Shown: positions 36,087 through 47,697 of the stretch, piece after piece
Layout: the number at the start of each line of letters is the position of its first letter
How positions within the stretch are numbered: position 1 is the stretch's first letter
Assembly: GCA_003290165.1 (NCBI GenBank)
Contig: QNQO01000672.1
Coordinates: 372,001-436,000, forward strand
Reading direction: 5' to 3'
Origin: Berberis thunbergii
Taxonomy: Eukaryota; Streptophyta; Magnoliopsida; Ranunculales; Berberidaceae
DNA length: 64,000 bases
Made by a program: the position numbers and the translations under genes
Notes under the pieces: generated by a model
Told to the model about the DNA's origin: nothing
Database searches by the model: none
Seen by the model: the letters and a program-made list of their open reading frames with translations, nothing else

Positions 36087-36590
36087 ATGATGAAGAGAAC
36101 TCTAACATTCTCCAATGAGGATACGGAAGGAGTCAATTTCCCACATAATGATGTTTTAGTAATCTCAGTAATAATAGCCAAATGGGAAATCAAAAAAGTA
36201 CTAGTCGACACTAGCTTGGCTAACCTTCTCTACTTGACGACATTCCATAAGATGCGATTCACCGAGGTAATGCTTTCACCCAACAATCAACCAATGGTGG
36301 GCTTCAGTGAAGAACAATGTCGGACAATCAGAATGATCCGATTACCGATGCAAGTGGGAGAACCAGGGAGATGAGTCTTGTTGGCAGATTTCTTTGTAGT
36401 TGACATTCCATCCACATACAATATGCTTCTCGGAAGCCTTTAGATACATAAGATGGGTGTGATATCTTCTACCATGGACCAATGCTTGAAGTACCATGCT
36501 TACAATGGCGTCGAAACAATCAAAGGAGATCAACCAACTGTGCGCAAATATCATTATGCAGGAATTAGAGCTCCACACAAATAACAATTA
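36087..36590 (+). pseudogene. Element D aspartic protease, broken
   Basis: The frame 36087-36374 has VLVDTSLANLLYLTTFHKM, where the catalytic Asp-Thr-Gly is Asp-Thr-Ser, then QPMVGFSEEQCRTIRM. A second frame continues FVVDIPSTYNMLLGS, matching the post-flap ILGR region of A and C, and GDQPTVRKYHYAGI, matching the tail. A stop and a frame change separate them. Both catalytic-loop and reading-frame damage are visible. Confidence 0.75.
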
Positions 36591-36779
36591 CTACATCGAC
36601 CAGAGGAGCCGCTGCAGTGATCAGGTCAAGTTGACACCAATCTCATGGAAGATAATACATTCCTAACCAGTCTGAGGGATCGACCAAACACTGGACAACT
36701 GGAAGAAGAAACGACAACGGTCTACTTGGGCGATGGGGAAAACAAGGCAGTTCAGATTGGCACCAAAATGCACCAAAAC

Positions 36780-37470
36780 TAGACATGAAGCTGGTTAAAT
36801 TGCTAAAGGATGATCATGACGTTTTTGCATGGACGATGAAAGGTATGGTGGGAATAGACCCATCTGTCATAACCCACAAATTGCAAGTCAATCCAAACAA
36901 AAAACATGCCCGTCTAATAATCAGTCAATTAACGAGGAACTGCACCGTCTGATAAATTCAAGAATGATCAGAGAATCTGACTACCTAGACTGGCTAGCTA
37001 ACACTGTATTGGTGAAATAGAAAAATGGAAAGTGGAGAGTATGCGTTGATTACATTGATCTGAACAAATCAGGCCTGAAAGATAGTTTCCTGCTCCCACG
37101 CATAGACCAGATAATGGACGCCACTGTCGGACACAAACTCCTAAGCTTTGTGGATGCATATTCTAGGTACAACCAAATACAAATGTACCACCTGGCCATG
37201 AAAAGATGTCTTTTATAACGGAGAGAGGCATGTACTGCAATGATGTCATTTGCACTTAAGAACGCAAGAGCTACGTACCAACATTTGATCAACATAATGT
37301 TCAAAAACCAAATCGGCAAAATTGACCACATCGAATACCTCAAACATGCCTTCTCACAGCTCTGGTGGTACAAAATGTAGCTGAACCCGAAAAAATGCAC
37401 ATTTGGAGTAAAGTCTTGAAAGTTCCTTGGATCTATGGTCAAACAAAGAGGAATCAAACACTGGACAACT
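36780..37470 (+). pseudogene. Element D reverse transcriptase, catalytic box missing
   Basis: Fingers and palm are readable: MIRESDYLDWLANTVLVK (36964-37017), a stop, then KNGKWRVCVDYIDLNKSG and DATVGHKLLSFVDAYSRYNQ (to about 37180). Further pieces include ITERGMYC, and after that NQIGKIDHIEYLKHAFSQLW in the thumb-proximal part (about 37310-37365). In relatives, about 15 residues including the Tyr-x-Asp-Asp box stand between NQIGK and DHI; here the two halves are joined directly at about 37320. So the polymerase active site has been deleted. Other stops are also present. Confidence 0.75.
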
Positions 37471-37619
37471 GGATACGTGCACTCCTCAACATGAAATCAT
37501 CAACGAACATAAAGAGCGTAAATTGTCTTAACGACAGGATAACAGCTTTAAACATATTCATTTTCAACTCTTCGGACAAATGTCTACCCTTTTCAAGATC
37601 TTTAAAGGAAACAAGACAT

Positions 37620-38160
37620 TTTAATGGAATGAAGAGTGCAAAAAAGCTTTTCAGAGTTTGAAAGCATACTTGTGGAGCACACAACTATTATCAAAACAAA
37701 ACACGGAGGAAACATTGTACCTATACTCATCCGTATCCGACCACGCGGTGAGTTTGGTGCTGATACGAGAAAAGAAGGCATATAAAAACTAGTATATTAC
37801 ATCAGCAAAACACTCGCAAATGCAGATAACAACTACCCGGCCCTTGAGAAACTAGCATTCGCTCTGATCGTATCTTCAAGAAAGTTACGACCATACTTCC
37901 AAGCCCATCCGAACACAGTCATGACCGAGCAACCACTTCAATCGGTACTACACAAACCCGAGCTATCCGAAAGAATGGTGAAATGGGAAATAGAGCTTGG
38001 GCAATTCGACATCAGTTATGTTGCCAGAACAACATTAAGAACCCAAGCATTAGCGGATTTCATCGTTGAATTCGTTGGCAATAATGACCACCAATCGAAA
38101 AGCAAACATGAAAAGGAACAGACCAAACAAAACACACACGAATGGATCCTCCATTGAGAC
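37620..38160 (+). pseudogene. Element D RT-connection and first RNase H, broken
   Basis: Pieces in alternating frames correspond to the RNase H that follows RT in Ty3/gypsy elements. The clearest is the last one, 37921-38157: KPELSERMVKWEIELGQFDI, then ISYVARTTLRTQALADFI. This block is the usual end of the first RNase H in Tat elements. It passes straight into the archaeal-type RNase H. Confidence 0.65.
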
Positions 38161-38605
38161 AGAGCATCCAACAAGGCGGGAAGCAGAGTCGGAATGATCC
38201 TATACATTTTGGATGGTGTAGCGTTAGAAAATGCGATAAATTCAATTTCAAGTCTTCGAACAACAAAGCTAAATACGAAGCAATGATAGTCGGGCTACAA
38301 TTACCAAAACACTTGGGAGTAAAAGAGATCAGTGTCTTCACTATCTCTAATTGGTGGTCAATCAACTGAACGGCGAATTCCAAGTCAACGACTCTCGAAT
38401 GAAAACTTACTATCAAAAAATTGATGAGGTAATAGAAGGTTTCCAAACCGCAATTATTCGGCAGTATGCAAGGGCAGAGAACAAAAGAGCTGACGAGTTA
38501 GCAAAAGAAGCATCACGAGCTAAAGAAAATGAGAATTCACTCATCACCAAGCAGGAAAGTTCTATACTGGAAAATCAAACACAAAAGGCATGCACAGAAG
38601 ACTAG
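38140..38605 (+). pseudogene. Element D second (archaeal-type) RNase H, broken
   Basis: It starts with WILH-stop-DRASNKAGSRVG, where the catalytic Asp follows a stop and should be in DGASN; the next pieces are FKSSNNKAKYEAMIVGLQL (Glu preserved) and VVNQLNGEFQVND, then YARAENKRADELAKEAS near 38460-38518. These are the four usual blocks of the additional RNase H known in the Tat clade, thought to help remove RNA during reverse transcription. Two frame changes and a stop break it. Confidence 0.75.
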
Positions 38606-38609
38606 GAAA

Positions 38610-39430
38610 GCAATTGGATGATCCCAATTCTGGCCTATATATAACAAACGGGGAACTCCCAACGGATAAGATGGAGGCCCAAAAACTACGAGACCGAGCG
38701 GTAGGATACACAATGATCAATGATAGGATCTACAGGAGATCCGCAACCTATCCGCTGTTAAGATACTTTAAACCAATGATGCTGATTATGTTTTACGAGA
38801 AATCCACTACGTACGTGTGGAAATCACCCATGAGGCAGAACGCTGGCCCAAAAAGCAATGACTCTAGGATACTATTGGCCCACAATGCAAACAAATGAAA
38901 ATAAAATCGTTCACACTTGTGACAAGTGCCAGAGATTTTCCCCATATATTCACATGCCGGGGCAGAATCTAATCCTGATGAGTAGCCCCTGGCCGTTTGC
39001 ACAATTGGGAATGGACATCGTAGAGTCGTTCCCCGTGTCCAACGAAAACAAATTCTTCCTCGTAGTAGTGGATTACTTAACTAAGTGGGTGGAAGTAGAG
39101 TCGTTAGCAAAAACAGGAGAAGCTCGAGTCAAAAAATCCTCTGGAAAGACTTAATATCTAGATTTAGAATCCTAAGAGTAATTGTCACCGACAACCGGAA
39201 GCAATTTGAAGGAAAGAAGATCAAAGAGTTGTGCAAAAACCTGGACATCCGACAACATTTCTCAGCACCCAAGTGGGCAAGCCGAGGTCACCAATAGAAC
39301 GATCATAAAAGCAATCAAAAGGAGGCCTGAAGCATTAAAGGCATTATGGACAACCAAATTGCCTAGCATCCCTTGGGCTTATAGAACAACAAAAAGAACT
39401 CCAACGGAATAAACCACTTTTGGCATGCCA
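38610..39430 (+). pseudogene. Element D integrase, broken
   Basis: An N-terminal zinc-binding part (YYWPTMQTNE..., HTCDKCQRF) is followed in the frame 38858-39154 by GMDIVESF and VVVDYLTKWVEVE, with the first catalytic Asp. Another frame has ILRVIVTDNRKQFEGKK with the second Asp, and FSAPKWASRGHQ / AEVTNRTIIKAIKRR where the third acid is normally in a GQAE context. Stops after 39154 and frameshifts disrupt it. Integrase would insert the cDNA. Related copy at 27481-28300. Confidence 0.7.
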
Positions 39431-40276
39431 ACATTCAGGATTGAGGAATTTCATGCAGAGGAAAAATAACGAAGCACTAAGGGTCAGACTAGATCTCCTC
39501 GAGGAAAAGTGAGACACGACTTCTATCAAAGCAGCAGCAAACCAACATAGTATGGCTAGCTACTATAATAACAAAGTAAATTCCCGTATTTTCTATATCG
39601 GTGACAGGGTATTCCAAAAAATCTAACTCAACATAAAGGAGTCGGGCGTGGGCAAACTGAATCCAAATTGGGAAGGGCCATACAAAATGATAAAAATCAA
39701 CAGATCAGGGACATACTGGTTGGAGAATTTGAAGGGGGAATAGCTACCACAACCGTTTAATGTAGAGAATATGAAAAATACTATTAATGAAACTCATTTA
39801 CATCCACCATTTGTTGTTCAAACGACAAAATTCGAGTCAGGAAAAAGAAGTTAGACTAAAAGTTTTAACTCAAAAAAGAGAAAAAAACGACCCAAGTATC
39901 GAGCTACGAATAAAACCAAGATACATGCATCAGGACAAACAAGTCGGGCATGAGCACAAAGCTTCTGGTTTGATCAACCACAATATAATAAAGTACCAGG
40001 ACATATGAACCAGACTTTTTCACGTCGATTATAACGTACAACATAAAATCTAGACTCAAAAAGTCAGACTTCATAAAAGCTTCTACACGACGAATATCGA
40101 AGCACATTTAGAAAAACACAAACGAAGAAGTTGGGATCCCACCAAGAATGTCGAAAGAAAAAATCTAAGTCTAAAAAATCTAAGTCTAATAAGTTAGACG
40201 AGAAGACGTACTGTGTACAAACAATAAAAGAAAAAGAAATTCTCATTGATCTTTCAAAAAAGATTACCTGAAATGT
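39431..40276 (+). other. Element D 3' untranslated region
   Basis: Integrase C-terminal remnants (to about 39740: LNPNWEGPYKMIKINR-like wording) grade into non-coding sequence collinear with 30842-31395 of E. Confidence 0.5.
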
Positions 40277-40485
40277 TCAAGAAGCGGCATTTATGTCAAT
40301 AACGATGTCACTCGATGGCACAAACTCGGGCGGGCAAAAAGTTGATTGTTCTTCAATAACAGAGTCGTTTGGCGGATTTGGAATGAATTCCTCTTCATCT
40401 TCGAATACCTGCTCACCGTAGCAATGATACTCAGATAGATCCAAACCTCTTGACTAGAAAAAATCCAGGAAGTCGTGGCAACTGG
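40277..40485 (-). pseudogene. C-terminal end of the antisense gene of element D
   Basis: Minus-strand wording PSSDIVIDINAAS-stop (TGA at 40279-40277) matches the E copy (PSSDIITDENAAS). Alignment with E continues to about 40480, where element C's LTR begins. Only about 65 codons remain. Confidence 0.6.
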
Positions 40486-41157
40486 TGATACACTGAAACA
40501 TCCTTTAATCTACTGTACAGTATCATGATAATCTCAAGGAATAACAGGCCCAAACATCAGTCTAACATTGATCCGACCCAAGCGACATCAAGCCTATGAA
40601 GTGCAGTTCTCCAGCAAGACTCGAATTACTATAGCCTGCTAAGCCCACGCATCTCACAGCCATCCCAAATGCCCGTGAGGCTTATTGAGGCAAGTATCTC
40701 AGGGATCAACTTCGGACGGGAGAGATAACAATATTTTGTCTCCAACTAGGAAATAAATACCAGAGTATACGTCAAACGTGGAAACTTCCATATATGGACA
40801 ACACTCTGATGGGAAACTATCTCCCACGTATCTAGGAGCACAGATCTAATGGAGAAACTTCCCTCCACAAGACGACTCCTAATGAGATAAGGATATCCAG
40901 GAAGATTTCTTTCCCTAAACTACGCCACCGATGGCCTGGGCAAATCAGGACTCCAACATTATAAATAAGACAAGAGGTTGGTTAAGATAGATATGCAACA
41001 AATTCCCTGTTTATAGCTATAAGCCTTCCTCATAACCCTGTCTAACTTAAGCATCAGATTGCCAACGACTACCACAACGGTGGTTTGCGGCTCACGTGCG
41101 TTCCTTGTGCAGGTCAGCAGGTCAAGGTTAAGCAAGAAGTGGAAAACAACTGCATCA
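40486..41157 (+). repeat. 5' LTR of element C
   Basis: It runs from TGATACACTGAAACATCC to CAACTGCATCA, 672 bp, with a TATA-like box ACATTATAAATAAGAC at about 40957-40972, giving a likely promoter. It is closest in wording to the LTR of F (1609-2285). Confidence 0.8.
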
Positions 41158-41177
41158 ATTTGGCACCGTCCGTGGGG
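41158..41177 (+). other. Primer-binding site of element C
   Basis: ATTTGGCACCGTCCGTGGGG directly follows the LTR. It is the cleanest PBS of the family in this window. Confidence 0.75.
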
Positions 41178-41639
41178 ACGACAGAGTTTCTGGCAAAACA
41201 TTGGCATCATCTATCTTTAAAGTTCAAGAAAATGGTGACCACCAGATCCTGTAATAATGGAGACTAGGGAAAATATCAAATGCTCAGACTGGCCTTATAC
41301 AACCACTTACAGTGGTACCGGCTACACAAGGGGAGTTGGCTTTCACCCTCATGCCAGCGGCGACAGCAACGAACCATAGGATGGATTTGCTATCATCCAA
41401 GATACAGTAGAATGTGAAACAGTAGAGATCCTCACTCAGCAAAACCCTTCACCTGTTCATGGAGATTAAGAGTTGCACAGATCTCAATCTCCAGTCGACA
41501 ACAAAGAGAAAGTGCAGAAGAGTCAAGCCCCTGCCAGTTCTCACTAGACTAGAGGTGGCGGTGCGGCCAACTGCTACACAGAACCTCCTCCGCCGAAGGG
41601 CTCACAACCCAAATGTGTTGTACAAACTTTATGTTCCCC

Positions 41640-42650
41640 ATTCATGGACCACAACATGAATGAAGCTCTGCCAAAGAAGTTCAGCCCCCGAAAGCTTGAG
41701 TTCTACGACGGGACCAGTGACCCGTTCGATCACTTGTGCCATAATCAACATGTGATGGCGATCAAAAAAGGTTTTGAATTAGTGTTGTGCAGAACATTCC
41801 CTACCAGCTTGAAAAAATCAACGGTGACCTAGTCATATAACCTCCCGCCAAAGTCAATCAACTTATTCAAAACACTAGCCAAAACATTCCTGTCACACTT
41901 TGTTGGCAGCCAGCGGATTAGGAAGAGCCAACACTATATACTCTAACTGAGGTAGAAGCCAAATGAGACACTAAGGGAATACGTCAGGCGTGTCAATGAC
42001 TAGCTGACACTCATTGACGGCTACAACGAAGATACCTCCATTACGAATTTTATTGCAAGGCTGAGGGAAAAGTTTTACGACTTCCTTACCCTAGAACCCC
42101 CCATTGATATGGCATACCTCCTGAAGAGTGCCCAGAGATATATCCCTTTGGATGAAATGCTAGCGGCAACGAAAAAAACCATTCGGTTCTAGAGACAAAA
42201 GCGAGGGAAAAAAACAAGAAATCGAAGATTGAAACAAACGGAAACGCAATGACAGCAGATCGGACTCTAGCCATGCCAGGCTAGAAAAATCTTCCAACTA
42301 TGTCAGGTCTAGGACCATAACCCTCCTCAACTCTATCTTGACCGACGTCCTCAATTCCATGAAGAATTGGGAGTTCAAAACAGTGCGGTGACCCATCCAA
42401 ATGTGACAACAATGAGTATTGCTCATTCCACAAGGAGGGTGGCCATGACACCAACGACTGTAAGAGTCTCAGGAATGAGATCGAGTATTGGATTCGAAAG
42501 GGAAAACTGAAAGAGTTCCTAGGCTCGAAAAAAAGACAAGATCGGACCAGGGAAAGAGAAAGGGCGGTCAAAGAAATCAAAAGGGAGGCTCCGGGTATTA
42601 TATATGTCCTTCACGAAGTCGAATCAGAAGGGGAGCAGTAAAACAAGTCC
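41640..42650 (+). pseudogene. Element C gag, broken
   Basis: The open piece 41644-41832 reads LEFYDGTSDPFDHLCHNQHV and VLCRTFPTSLKKST; after a stop the same frame gives PPKSINLFKTLAKTFLSHFV and NEDTSITNFIARLREKFYDF. The zinc knuckle at about 42396-42450 is intact: CDNNEYCSFHKEGGHDTNDC. It is followed by a basic tail and PGIIYVLHEVESEGEQ-stop at about 42640. Several single stops interrupt the frame, but the copy is better kept than in A and B. Confidence 0.8.
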
Positions 42651-42719
42651 CAAAAGCAAATGCTCCTTGAGATGCGAACACAGTCCACCAGCAAGAACTG
42701 ATATGTGTATTACTTGTGA

Positions 42720-43305
42720 ATACAGAGTAAAATCCTGGCTTTGACTTTCACAGATAAGGACCTCGAAGGCGTCGGGGCACCACACAATGATGTCTTGTCA
42801 TTTCGGTCTCTATTGCGAGGTGGGAAGTAAAAAAGGTCCTGGTAGACACGAGACGCTCCCTCAATGTCCTATTTTACAACGCATTCTGCAGCATGCACCT
42901 CAAGGAAGAGAACTTAAAAATTTTCGGCTATCCGCTGATTGGGTTTAGTGGAAAAAAATGCTTCCCCTCAGGAAGATAAAGCTAGAAGTGGTGGCAGGAG
43001 AGCCACAAATGAGGGAGGTCCTATTTTAGGACTTCATGGTGGTAGATGTACCATCTACCTATAACTTCATCTTGGGGAGGCCCAGGCTTCACCAGATGAA
43101 AGCAATGGTCTCCATCCTTCATCAATGCCTCAAGTATGCCGCCAACCACTCAGAGGGAACTATTCGCGGAGACCAACCAACAGCACGGGGTTGCCATTAT
43201 ACCACGTTAAAACAGATAAATTGTTCTCAAATACAGCTCGAGCCCACCAAACAAGTTGATAAGAAGCCAAACACAAAAACTGGGGAAGAGTCGTTCCTCT
43301 TATAA
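42720..43305 (+). pseudogene. Element C aspartic protease, broken
   Basis: The frame holds VLVDTRRSLNVLFYNAFCSM, where the catalytic Asp-Thr-Gly is Asp-Thr-Arg, then FSGKKCFPLRKIKLEVVAGE, a stop, and DFMVVDVPSTYNFILGRPR (43036-43085). The tail GDQPTARGCHYTTLKQINC matches A. It ends at 43305 with GEESFLL, after which no polymerase motif follows in any frame. Confidence 0.75.
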
Positions 43306-44209
43306 GGGGACAAAGACCCACCAATAGTGGCTCACCTTAGCGACGGAGGACATTCTGGCATTACAGGTGTGGTCCGCCTTCTAGCCCGATGGGACCTCTG
43401 GCCACACAGATAAGTCATTGCAAACAGGAGCACAATCCATCAACTATCAGTTGGTGCGGGAGGACCCTCCCACGCAAGGTTTACTCTTCAGTAACCTCAA
43501 TGGTGTCAGTGAAATTTTACAAATCACCGAAGGTACTTACGTTTCAAGCAAGGGCCATGCGAATTTACTTCAGGGCCGGATCAACTTCTCTCCGCCAAGA
43601 GTCAATCTATCCAGTTGTTTAGTATTCAAATAACAAAAGCACCCTGTTAGCTTTTGGAAAATCCAAAGCATGTTCCGTGATTAAAAGCATTTGAAGAGTG
43701 CACTCTATAAAAGATAATACCTACAACGGTGAAAACATGTCATTATATATATGTAATGGCTCACCAAATGGGTGCGTCGGCATTAAATACTAGCATTGAA
43801 TAACGTATGGGAAACGGAGAGGCAACGTTTCCCATGACAACCGCACAGGTCCACATTCAATCAATTAATGACGTTGCATGCAACCCCATTAATTGGGGGA
43901 GTAGCTGATACTCTATCATCTCACAATCTACGTTGTACACATGGCACCGTGATTTTGTACCAAGACCTAGTTTTTGCTTATATGGGCCCAGGAATGCAGC
44001 CACTAGCTCGACCCATTATCCAGGTGGTACTCTACCATGTTCATTAACGCAAGCAGTAGAGACCCTAGTCACTATTCACACATGGAGCACACCTCCATAT
44101 CACCAGCTGATTTAAGGTATTTGCTATTTTTAAATAACTTTCATTAAAATTAGTGGAAACTAGATTCACAATGCAATCCGATTTTAAAAATAGGCTCGCA
44201 CGCCCTTAA
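43306..44209 (+). other. Pol-less non-coding region of element C
   Basis: No RT, RNase H or integrase motif. The part 43780-43905 matches about 10530-10640 of A in reverse. A purine-rich word followed by TGATAC (GGGGGAGTAGCTGATAC, about 43897-43916) looks like a PPT-LTR junction, but element A has a diverged equivalent inside its own body, so I do not call an LTR here. Confidence 0.45.
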
Positions 44210-44691
44210 TAGGTGGAGCCCTGACTAGTTAGGTAAGCTTAGTCAGTTTCGACTAATGACGACGACTTCTGGTTCACCCGATGCCTAAATCGATGCGCAC
44301 GAATGTCAATGGCTTAGGAAGTGGGAGCTTAGTCAGTGCTCTTATGCCTAATGACGATGACTCACCAGGGATCATCGCCCCCCGCCCCGCGCGGACGATG
44401 ATATTTGAACCCGATTAGGTAAGCTTAGTCAGTTTCGACTTATGACGATAGCTTCTGGTCAACTCCCAAGTTTGTAGCTTACTGCGCGTGGATGTAGATG
44501 GTTTGGAAGGTGGGAGCTTATTCAGTTTCGAGTGATGTCAACAGCTTGCCACGAAACCGCTGCTCTTCTGTAGATCATAGTCACCGAATTTGCAACTCCC
44601 AAGTTTGTAGCTTGCTTCGCGCGGGTGTGGATGGTTTGGAAGGTTGGTGCCTAGTCAGTTTCGTTGTTCTTCTAATGACCTTGATTACACC
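44210..44691. repeat. 132-bp tandem array of element C, left part
   Basis: Units share CTTAGTCAGTTTCGACT, GATGTCAACAGCTTGCCACG, CAACTCCCAAGTTTGTAGC and GTAGATGGTTTGGAAGGTGGG. About three to four diverged units are present before the nested LTR interrupts at 44692. Non-coding. Confidence 0.7.
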
Positions 44692-45828
44692 CAAACAGTA
44701 CACGCGGTCAATTGCAGTATAGAATGGGGTGCCGATCCCACGAGGAAAAATGATCTACAAAACAAGGTTAAGGAGGACAAACTATGTGAAACTAAAGTTA
44801 AGAAATTCTAACAAATTTAAAATACGAAATTTAATTTAATTTAATGAAAATTAAGTTTGGAAAAATCACAAGGTTCCATGAATCCCTCCTCGACTTCACG
44901 CGCCAACTAGTATTGATTCGCTATGATGACTCAACTAGGTGTTTCACATCCCAAACGACGTAATCGGAAAAATAATCTTTTATGCATTAATATACCCTAA
45001 TGTAAATGAATTTTAGATTTCACTTCTTCTAAAAAAAACACAAAGGTCTGTCATATGTGATATCCTAAACTACGATATATCCAGAGAGAATATCGTAATA
45101 AATGATGATCACGTATAACTAACCTACCGTAATCAATTGATTCTTAAACATTCCACACATAAGAAAAACGTGACTAAGCTTATATGGATAAGAAAAGATA
45201 ACCACCGGAATAATAACAATCTATGAAGAAATCTATGAAATCCTTGTCACTGAAACAACATAAATTTCTATATTAAATAAAAGTGAGAATCATTAAACAT
45301 CATTATTCGTCGTGAAAACTTAAAGCGAATCAATTACTAATTTAGTGCGTTACATCTAGGAGTTCACCTTTTCACCTTGCGTGGGGTTTAGAAACTCATG
45401 GTGGTGGTGGTCACAGCATCATTGGAGGAGGAAGTCATCTCTTCTTGTACTCGCATGAATCCCGAGAAATCTCAGCAGCTGCACTGTGGTGGTACACAGC
45501 AATGGGCTGAGGTGCGAATAGCAAACTGATTAAAAAATCATCTTTTCTCCCGCCTAACAGTCGCGCGGCTCTGCCTTTGTCTCCAGTGCGACACGTCCTA
45601 CTCCGCCGCCGCTGCTTCACTCCTCGTGAGCGTTCCTTCGTCCTCCGATCGTCTCCGGCACCTGCAAGAACATAAAGAGAGATGGAAAGAGTGAGAGAGA
45701 TACAAACTCGAATGAAAAAGAGAACAAGGGGGTGAAACAGGGAGGACTCTGTCGCGGTGGTGATAGAGTGAGATGGAACAGGGAGAGAGACCGAAGGCGG
45801 AAAAAGGGAGAGAATGGAGGATGGCGTG

Positions 45829-46276
45829 TGTCACGGACTAGTAATCCGTGCGGCACTAGCTATCCAACTCACTAGTAAGCCTATGAGTAGTTACTTTGAC
45901 GGGCACAAATATTAACTTGAGAATGCACAATATCAATCTGTAGACAATATAACAATGCACAATAGTCAGTAAAAGCTCTCATTCACATTCAATAGATTAC
46001 AATGGGGAGGAACGTTCGGAAGGACGTTGCTCAAGACTAGTTCGATGCTATCGATCGAAGAAAATACAAGTTTGAAGTTGAAAAGCAATGCAAAGAAAAT
46101 AATAAAAATGCTAGCGGTACAGTCTGGCCCGACTATGCAATGGAGGCAACACGTCCTCACAGTCAAGAGCTCAAACCTTCCCCCTATAATATAGATGCTA
46201 AGCATTTGGGCACTTTTCAAAAGGGAACATTGAGTTTTGAGACCATTAGGAAGGCCTCTGACCTTGAGTCCTGACA
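45829..46276 (-). repeat. 3' LTR of the chromovirus
   Basis: On the element strand it starts TGTCAGGACTCAAGG and ends GTCCGTGACA. The tract GTGTGGGAGAG (46277-46287, minus strand) before it is the polypurine tract. It directly follows the pol stop codon at 46288-46290. Confidence 0.95.
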
Positions 46277-46287
46277 CTCTCCCACAC

Positions 46288-47697
46288 TCAATTCGCTGAC
46301 ACCCTCGCAGCGAACTTTTTCAAGTACTCTTCCAGCTTTGAGAGGTATGGCAGTAGATGCTCGACTGGCTCCCAACTGATCTCTGAAGGAGGTTCATCCT
46401 GCCACTTGACCAAATACTCTCTATCCGGGCTTGTGTTGTTGATGAGACGGTCAGCTAAGATTTCTTCCACTTCTCGATCTGGCTTAGTAGGATGCTTAGG
46501 CAATGCTCGGGTAGATACATTTCTTGTGGGATCAGCGGCATCGGCATGGTAGGACTTCAAGTTACTTGCATTGAAGACAGGATGGGTGAAGCGGAGCCAA
46601 TGTGGTAACTTGACGCGATAGGAGACTTTGCCTACTTTCTCAATAATCTGTACCGGTCCCTCATACTTGCGAAACAAATTGTTGTGTGCTCTAGCCGTCC
46701 GTTTATACTTGTTGAACATATCTAACTTCACCAATACCAAGTCCCCGACTTCAAAAGGATCGATTTATCGCTTCTTGTCCGCCCATTTCTTCATGTGATG
46801 GGAGGCTTTCTCAAGATAGGCTCGAGCAACTTCAATGTTTTTCTGCCAGGCTTTGACAAATTCAAGAGCTCTGGGGCTGGGTCCTTGGTATCCGGTCAGC
46901 ACTGTATGTGGTGTCAATGGTTGCTGACCGGTGACCAACTGAAAGGGGTTGGAGTGAGTAGCTGAGCTCTTTTGTAAGTTGAAACAGAATTGTGCAACAT
47001 CAAGTAGTCCCACCCAATTTTTCTGGTTTGCACTTACAAAATGACGAAGGTATTCTTCAAGCATAGAGTTAAAGCGCTCGGTCTGTCCGTCGGATTGGGG
47101 ATGTTGGCTTGTTGACATATTAAGTTTGGATCCCAAGAGCTTGAACAACTCCTTCCAGAACTTTCCTGTGAAGCGAGCATCACGGTCGCTAACAATGTTT
47201 TCGGGCAGTCCCCAATACTTAACGACATGCTTGAGGAACAATTGCGCCGTATCTTCAGCTGTGCAAGTCAGTCCGGTTGGCACAAATGTCACATACTTTG
47301 AGAATCGGTCGACAACTACAAGGATACTTCTGAAATCCTCCACTTTCGGTAACCCCGTAATGAAGTCCATGGAAACACTTTCCCAAGGGCGAGTTGGAAT
47401 AGGCAGAGGCTCTAGTAAGCCTACTGGTCGATCTCTTTCAACCTTATCTTGCTGGCAAATAAGGCAGGTTCGAACATAGGCCATTACATCCTCCTGTATC
47501 TGTGGCCAATAGTACCCCCTCTCTAGCAATGCAAGTGTTCGTCTCCAACCTGGATGTCCCACCCAATGGGTGTCATGGCATTCTCTCAAAAGTTCTTTCC
47601 TCAGACCAGAAGTTCTCGGAACATAGAGGCGATTACCAGTTGTGAGTATTGCTCCATCTTTTATCCAGAACCGTCGAGTTTTGCCCTGCTTGATCAA
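46288..47697 (-). pseudogene. Chromovirus integrase with chromodomain, two stops
   Basis: This is the C-terminal part of pol, split at 47698-47700 (TAG) from RNase H and again near 46765 (TAA). The open piece 47697-46765 has the zinc-binding domain (CHDTHWVGHPGWRRT, CLICQQDKV), the catalytic core with Asp in VSMDFITGLPK, Asp in IVSDRDARFTGKFW and Glu in SDGQTERFNSMLEEYL. After the TAA the same frame continues (46740-46288) with the GPY/F-like YEGPVQIIEKVGKVSYRVKL and then a chromodomain: VEEILADRL, EYLVKWQDEPPSEISWEPVE. Both stops are single-codon lesions; reading frame is otherwise kept. Chromodomains can direct integration to particular chromatin. Confidence 0.9.

Larger units (their letters stand above)
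33968..40485 (+). mobile_element. Element D: pol-bearing Tat-like Ty3/gypsy element, 3' end cut by element C
   Basis: Order: LTR, PBS (34505-34524), gag, protease, RT, connection, a second (archaeal-type) RNase H, integrase, 3' UTR and the last part of the antisense gene. Presence of the additional RNase H between RT and integrase is a hallmark of the Tat clade. At 40485, inside the antisense gene, element C's LTR begins. The region after position 31595 in E has no counterpart in D before C, and I do not see D resuming inside the window. All genes are broken. Confidence 0.8.

Noticed and set aside
43897..44160. Possible 3' LTR of element C after a PPT-like tract
   Set aside because: The tract and TGATAC word have a diverged equivalent inside element A at about 10500-10530, and the antisense gene of C lies much further downstream, so this is internal sequence.
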